Origin: Leisingera aquaemixtae
GTDB lineage: Bacteria > Pseudomonadota > Alphaproteobacteria > Rhodobacterales > Rhodobacteraceae
DNA length: 64,000 nt
Assembly: GCF_019801145.1 (NCBI RefSeq)
Contig: NZ_JAHVJQ010000008.1
Span: 124,001-188,000, forward strand
Direction: 5' to 3'
A model generated the notes under the pieces. The model was not told the origin of the DNA, searched no databases, and saw only the letters and a list, made by a program, of their open reading frames with translations. Positions within the stretch are counted from its first letter, which is position 1. Each line of letters begins with the position of its first letter. The position numbers and the translations under genes were made by a program. Shown here one piece after another: positions 61,717 to 64,000 of this stretch.

Positions 61717-62085
61717 ATGAATACCTACGTACCCAAAGCCGTGCAGGAAGCGCTGGACACCGCCCGCCTGCAGGGGATGCGGCGCAAGAGCCGTTTGCGG
61801 GTGATGGCTGACAATGAGCTGTATCCGGTGCTGCGGCTGTGGAAGACCGGATTCTCGGTCGAGGCGGAGACCGCGCCGATGCTGCGCGGGCTGGTCGATA
61901 TCTACGACGGCGCCCGGCACGTGTCGCAGTGCCTGATCGTGGCCGGCGAGGAAGAGGGCGGCGAGATGCGCTATGAGTTCAAGCGCTCGACCCCTGCCGC
62001 GGACAAGGCGCCCCTGGATTTCTACAAGTCGCCGGACGGGCCTGCCGGGCTGATCCCCTTCGATCAGTCACAGGGCAAGATCTGA
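61717..62085 (+). CDS. protein of unknown function, 122 residues
   Basis: A 122-residue protein from ATG 61717: NTYVPKAVQEALDTARLQGM, RRKSRLRVMADNELYPVLRL then SVEAETAPMLRGLVDIYDGA. It has no signal peptide or membrane segment and is of mixed alpha/beta type. I do not recognise the family. The 215-bp upstream region is A/T-rich and contains a palindromic TTTTCGAAAA (61625-61634) and TATATT (61651-61656) that may form its promoter. Confidence 0.65.
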   Translation: MNTYVPKAVQEALDTARLQGMRRKSRLRVMADNELYPVLRLWKTGFSVEAETAPMLRGLVDIYDGARHVSQCLIVAGEEEGGEMRYEFKRSTPAADKAPLDFYKSPDGPAGLIPFDQSQGKI

Positions 62086-62101
62086 GGCATAGGTTCCTCG
62101 T

Positions 62102-62632
62102 TCAGGGGCGGATTTCCACTTCGGTCCCGATTTCTGCCAGGCGCCACAGCGTTTCCATCTGCTGATTGCTGACGGCAATGCAGCCGGCGGTCCAGTCGCC
62201 GGGCAGGGTGACCAGATTGCCCACCGCGTTCGGCTGCCCGTGGATGAAGATATCGCCGCCCGGGCTGACACCCGCGGCCTGCGCGCGGGCGCGGTCCTCG
62301 GGCTGCGGATAGTTGATTCCCAGCGACAGGTGATAGGCGCTGTTGGGATTGCGGCGGTCGATGAGGAAAACACCCTCGGGCGTCTTGCCGTCGCCTTCCT
62401 GCTGTTTGTCGCCTGCGGGCGCAAAGCCAAGCGCAATGGGAAACTCCAGCACCGTTTCGCCATCCCGGCTGGCGGTCAGGCGGCGGGCGGATTTCTCGAT
62501 CAGGATACGGTCGACCCGGTCCACCGCCGCAGATTGCGGCGGCGGCGCGGGACGCGGGGCAAAGGCCTGCCAGGCCATCCAGGCGGCGCCGGTCAGGACA
62601 ACCAGCGCCAGCAGGCGCAGCAGGCGCTTCAT
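62102..62632 (-). CDS. L,D-transpeptidase (YkuD domain)
   Basis: A 176-residue protein from ATG 62632. An N-terminal membrane anchor (MKRLLRLLALVVLTGAAWMA) is followed by the YkuD domain with DRILIEKSARRLTASRDGET, GDIFIHGQPNAVGNLV and the catalytic Cys in DWTAGCIAVSN. The family forms 3-3 cross-links or attaches proteins to murein. It lies 2 bp downstream of the PatB gene. Confidence 0.9.
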   Translation of the reverse strand: MKRLLRLLALVVLTGAAWMAWQAFAPRPAPPPQSAAVDRVDRILIEKSARRLTASRDGETVLEFPIALGFAPAGDKQQEGDGKTPEGVFLIDRRNPNSAYHLSLGINYPQPEDRARAQAAGVSPGGDIFIHGQPNAVGNLVTLPGDWTAGCIAVSNQQMETLWRLAEIGTEVEIRP

Positions 62633-62634
62633 GA

Positions 62635-63807
62635 TTACTGCAGGTCCGAGAAGGCTTTGGTCAGGCGGCGGCACGCCTCTTCCACCCGCGACCGCTGAGT
62701 GGCGAGGTTGAACCGCTCCATGAATTCGCCGCCGGTGCCGAAGCCGTCGCCGGGCGAGGTGGCGATCTTGGCGTCTTCGCGCAGCCGCTTGATGAATTCC
62801 TCGCGGCTCATGCCCGTCCCGGAGAAATCAACCCAGGCCAGATAGGTCGACTGCAGCGGCAGCGACTTCAGCCCCGGCAGCGCGTTCACAGTCTCGTCGA
62901 ACAGTTTCCGGTTGCCTTCCAGATGCGCAATCTGGGCATCGACCCATTCGGCGCCTGCGGGCGAATAGGCGGCGGTGATCATCGCCACGCCAAGGGCGCT
63001 GGGGTCATAATCCAGCGTGTTCAGACGGTGCCGCATCGCGGCCCGCAGATCCGGGTCCGGGATGATCATGTTGCCGGTGCGCTGGCCTGCGATGTTGAAG
63101 GTCTTGGAAGCCGCGGTCAGGGTTACGGTCCAGGGACGCGCCTCGGGCGCGGCCACGTCCATCGGCACAAAAGTGCTGCCCGGGTAGACCAGATCGTGGT
63201 GGATCTCATCCGAGACCAGGATCAGCCCGTTCCGCTTGGCGAATTCGGCCACCGCGCGCAGCTCCTCCGGGGTCCACACCCGGCCCGAAGGGTTCTGCGG
63301 CGAGCACCACAGCAGCAGCTTTTCTGTCCCGTTCAGGCGCGCCTGCGCATCGTCGAGATCCAGATCGTAGGTGCCGCCGTCGCGCGCCAGCGGGCATTCG
63401 GTCACCTTGCGGCCCGCCTTGTTCACCTTGTGGGCAAATTCATGGTAAACGGGCGAGAAAATCACAACGCCGTCGCCCGGCTGGCTCCAGACATCGAGGC
63501 AAAGCGCAATGGCGTTGCCGAGGCCTTGGGATGTCAGGATCCAATCGGTTTCAATGTCCCAGCTGTGGCGGTTCTTCATCCACCACTGCACCGCCTGAAG
63601 ATATTCCGGGTGCTGCCAGGAGTAGCCGAACACGCCGTGCTCCGCAGCCTGTCTGACCGCCTCTATCACGCAAGGCGCAGTTTCATAGTCGGAGTCTGCC
63701 GTCCACATCGCCAGACCATCCTCGGGGGAGACGCCGAACAGCTGCTCCATCTTGTCCCATTTCGAGCTGTGGGTGCCGCGGCGGTCGGCGATCTTGTCAA
63801 AATTCAT
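62635..63807 (-). CDS. MalY/PatB-type PLP aminotransferase (cystathionine beta-lyase-like)
   Basis: A 390-residue enzyme from ATG 63807. Hallmarks: WTADSDYETAPCVIEAVRQA, GVFGYSWQHPEYLQAVQWWM, DWILTSQGLGNAIALCLDVW, LWCSPQNPSGRVWTPEELRA, and the PLP Lys in LTAASKTFNIAGQRTGNMI. MalY/PatB enzymes cleave C-S bonds (cystathionine beta-lyase). It is divergent from def, with 90 bp between the starts. Confidence 0.9.
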   Translation of the reverse strand: MNFDKIADRRGTHSSKWDKMEQLFGVSPEDGLAMWTADSDYETAPCVIEAVRQAAEHGVFGYSWQHPEYLQAVQWWMKNRHSWDIETDWILTSQGLGNAIALCLDVWSQPGDGVVIFSPVYHEFAHKVNKAGRKVTECPLARDGGTYDLDLDDAQARLNGTEKLLLWCSPQNPSGRVWTPEELRAVAEFAKRNGLILVSDEIHHDLVYPGSTFVPMDVAAPEARPWTVTLTAASKTFNIAGQRTGNMIIPDPDLRAAMRHRLNTLDYDPSALGVAMITAAYSPAGAEWVDAQIAHLEGNRKLFDETVNALPGLKSLPLQSTYLAWVDFSGTGMSREEFIKRLREDAKIATSPGDGFGTGGEFMERFNLATQRSRVEEACRRLTKAFSDLQ

Positions 63808-63897
63808 GTGGTGAACTCCCGTGTCGTTGGCAGCGAAGCTAATCGCTGCAGCGGCGCGCGCAAGGGGGGCGTTGCGATGGGGCCGCTGATCGCATAC

Positions 63898-64000
63898 ATG
63901 AAGCACATGAAAAGACCGATCCTGATCCATCCCGATCCCCGCCTGAAAAAGGTCTGCGTGCCCGTGCCGGACCTGAGCGATGATTTGCGCGCGCTGGCGG
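63898..64000 (+). CDS. def: peptide deformylase, N-terminal part (continues outside window)
   Basis: Only the first 34 codons are present, from ATG 63898: MKHMKRPILIHPDPRLKKVC then VPVPDLSDDLRALA. This is the usual Def opening (IL.HPDPRL...). The metal site motifs lie past the window edge. ATG 63907 (MKRPIL) is an alternative start. Confidence 0.85.
   Translation, partial: MKHMKRPILIHPDPRLKKVCVPVPDLSDDLRALA

Overview
The window looks like chromosomal DNA of a Roseobacter-group alphaproteobacterium (Rhodobacteraceae). The evidence is high GC, a split F0 ATP synthase operon with a duplicated b subunit (atpI-B-E-F'-F), a MipZ-type division ATPase, an ffh/rpsP/rimM/trmD/rplS/rpmE ribosomal and SRP region, aerobic cobalamin genes (bluB, cobD, cobC) and a homogentisate cluster of Roseobacter type. 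The species cannot be fixed from the sequence alone. No rRNA, CRISPR array, prophage or intact insertion sequence was seen, and there is one tRNA, tRNA-Arg(ACG).

Layout. 1-4.2 kb: the right end of a YcaO/TfuA peptide-modification locus. It holds the C-terminus of a YcaO cyclodehydratase/thioamidase, an overlapping TfuA protein, a gluzincin-type metallopeptidase, and a cysteine-free protein ending in seven perfect SGAK repeats. This is the best candidate for an undescribed system. 4.2-7.1 kb: a class III cyclase-TolB-TPR protein, a GNAT acetyltransferase and the tRNA. 7.4-16.6 kb: a tight operon for a branched-chain-amino-acid-type ABC importer, a TetR regulator, a hydrolase, an acyl-CoA ligase, an enoyl-CoA hydratase and two MaoC-like hot-dog proteins, probably for uptake and CoA-dependent breakdown of an organic acid. 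16.6-24.0 kb: homogentisate catabolism (hmgA, fahA, maiA) with an FAD monooxygenase, a VOC protein, a DUF2783 protein and an unusual metallo-beta-lactamase-fold protein, divergent from a MarR regulator with a palindromic operator between them.

24.0-41.1 kb: a second cyclase, mipZ, a DEAD-box helicase, then the minus-strand series ffh-rpsP-rimM-trmD-rplS-rpmE. This series is interrupted by three related GNAT genes, chorismate mutase, bluB, a 46-residue membrane peptide, a YegP protein, a frameshifted mscS remnant and a phosphotransferase on the opposite strand. 39-41 kb: a divergent EF-G paralogue lacking the usual DTPGH motif.

41.2-47 kb: tRNA-editing, racemase, azoreductase/LysR, two DMT-type exporters, a universal stress protein and an ArsR regulator. 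47.1-49.9 kb: the F0 ATP synthase operon with a clear terminator. 50-52.7 kb: a GFA-domain protein, then a GntR regulator divergent from a PLP aminotransferase with two matching inverted-repeat operators between them. 52.9-64 kb: smc (TTG start), two small exported proteins, a lytic transglycosylase, cobD-cobC, a glutathionyl-hydroquinone-reductase-like GST, an unknown protein, an L,D-transpeptidase, a PatB/MalY aminotransferase and the start of peptide deformylase.
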